The notes below the pieces were generated by a model that searched no databases, was not told where the DNA came from, and worked only from the letters and a program-made list of their open reading frames with translations. A DNA stretch of 64,000 nt from Symbiodinium natans. Taxonomy: Eukaryota; Sar; Dinophyceae; Suessiales; Symbiodiniaceae. The stretch spans positions 137,501 to 201,500 of the forward strand of contig CAJNDS010002122.1 in the NCBI GenBank assembly GCA_905221605.1, in the 5' to 3' direction. This document shows, piece by piece, positions 63,966-64,000 of this stretch. The stretch's first letter is position 1. Every line of letters starts with the position of its first letter. The position numbers and the translations under genes were made by a program.

Positions 63966-64000
63966 CAATGTCCAAAACACATATTTGAGCAAAAGGGGCC

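Noticed and set aside
1-64000. tRNA, rRNA and spliced-leader genes
   Set aside because: I looked for tRNA arm signals and the dinoflagellate spliced-leader sequence and saw no convincing match; a covariance-model scan would be decisive.

Overview
The window looks like nuclear DNA of a dinoflagellate or a close relative. This is an inference from several features: Arabidopsis-type telomeric heptamers (TTTAGGG/CCCTAAA) spread everywhere, many very short exons in long introns with GT-AG and GC-AG borders, strongly one-sided (minus-strand) gene order, a GC-rich retrotransposon ORF with a restriction-like endonuclease, and many short inverted-repeat elements. It is not a chromosome end: the telomeric arrays occur in both orientations and are interrupted throughout.

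Layout. 0-3.7 kb: one intact minus-strand RLE-type non-LTR retrotransposon ORF, its 5' side next to CCCTAAA repeats. 3.7-30.9 kb: telomere-like repeats with about twenty short exon-like patches, nearly all minus strand, typically 30-130 bp. In most of them the + strand reads CCCTAAA array, exon, TTTAGGG array. Short MITE-like families and minisatellites lie between them. Three candidate terminal exons end in stops (23.4, 25.6, 26.7 kb), so this is probably several tandem genes rather than one. 30.9-51.2 kb: an island almost free of telomeric repeats, with AT-rich, partly matching inverted ends, carrying two intron-containing minus-strand genes. One (about 50.0 to 41.0 kb) joins cytosine-5 DNA methyltransferase-like motifs, an RNase H/hAT-transposase-like exon and an HMG-box-like exon. 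The other (about 39.0 to 34.0 kb) I do not recognise. 51.2-61.3 kb: back to the telomere-rich matrix, with a Copia reverse-transcriptase remnant and a minus-strand gene whose seven exons (60.9 to 55.7 kb) spell the C-terminal part and UHM/RRM3 domain of an RBM39/CAPER (U2AF65-family) splicing factor. Six of its seven exons join in frame. 61.8-64 kb: tandem satellites, a strong hairpin and palindromic repeats.

The main observation is that introns in the matrix are bounded by inverted telomeric repeats: G-strand repeats just after the 5' splice site and C-strand repeats just before the 3' splice site, in several cases with the donor inside the repeat (GTAGGG, GTTTAG). The two ends could pair in the pre-mRNA. 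A second, independent pattern is that copies of one short TIR element (family A) sit directly beside exon 3' splice sites, like introners. Exon calls were made by eye from splice motifs, open frames and phase agreement; no transcript evidence was available.
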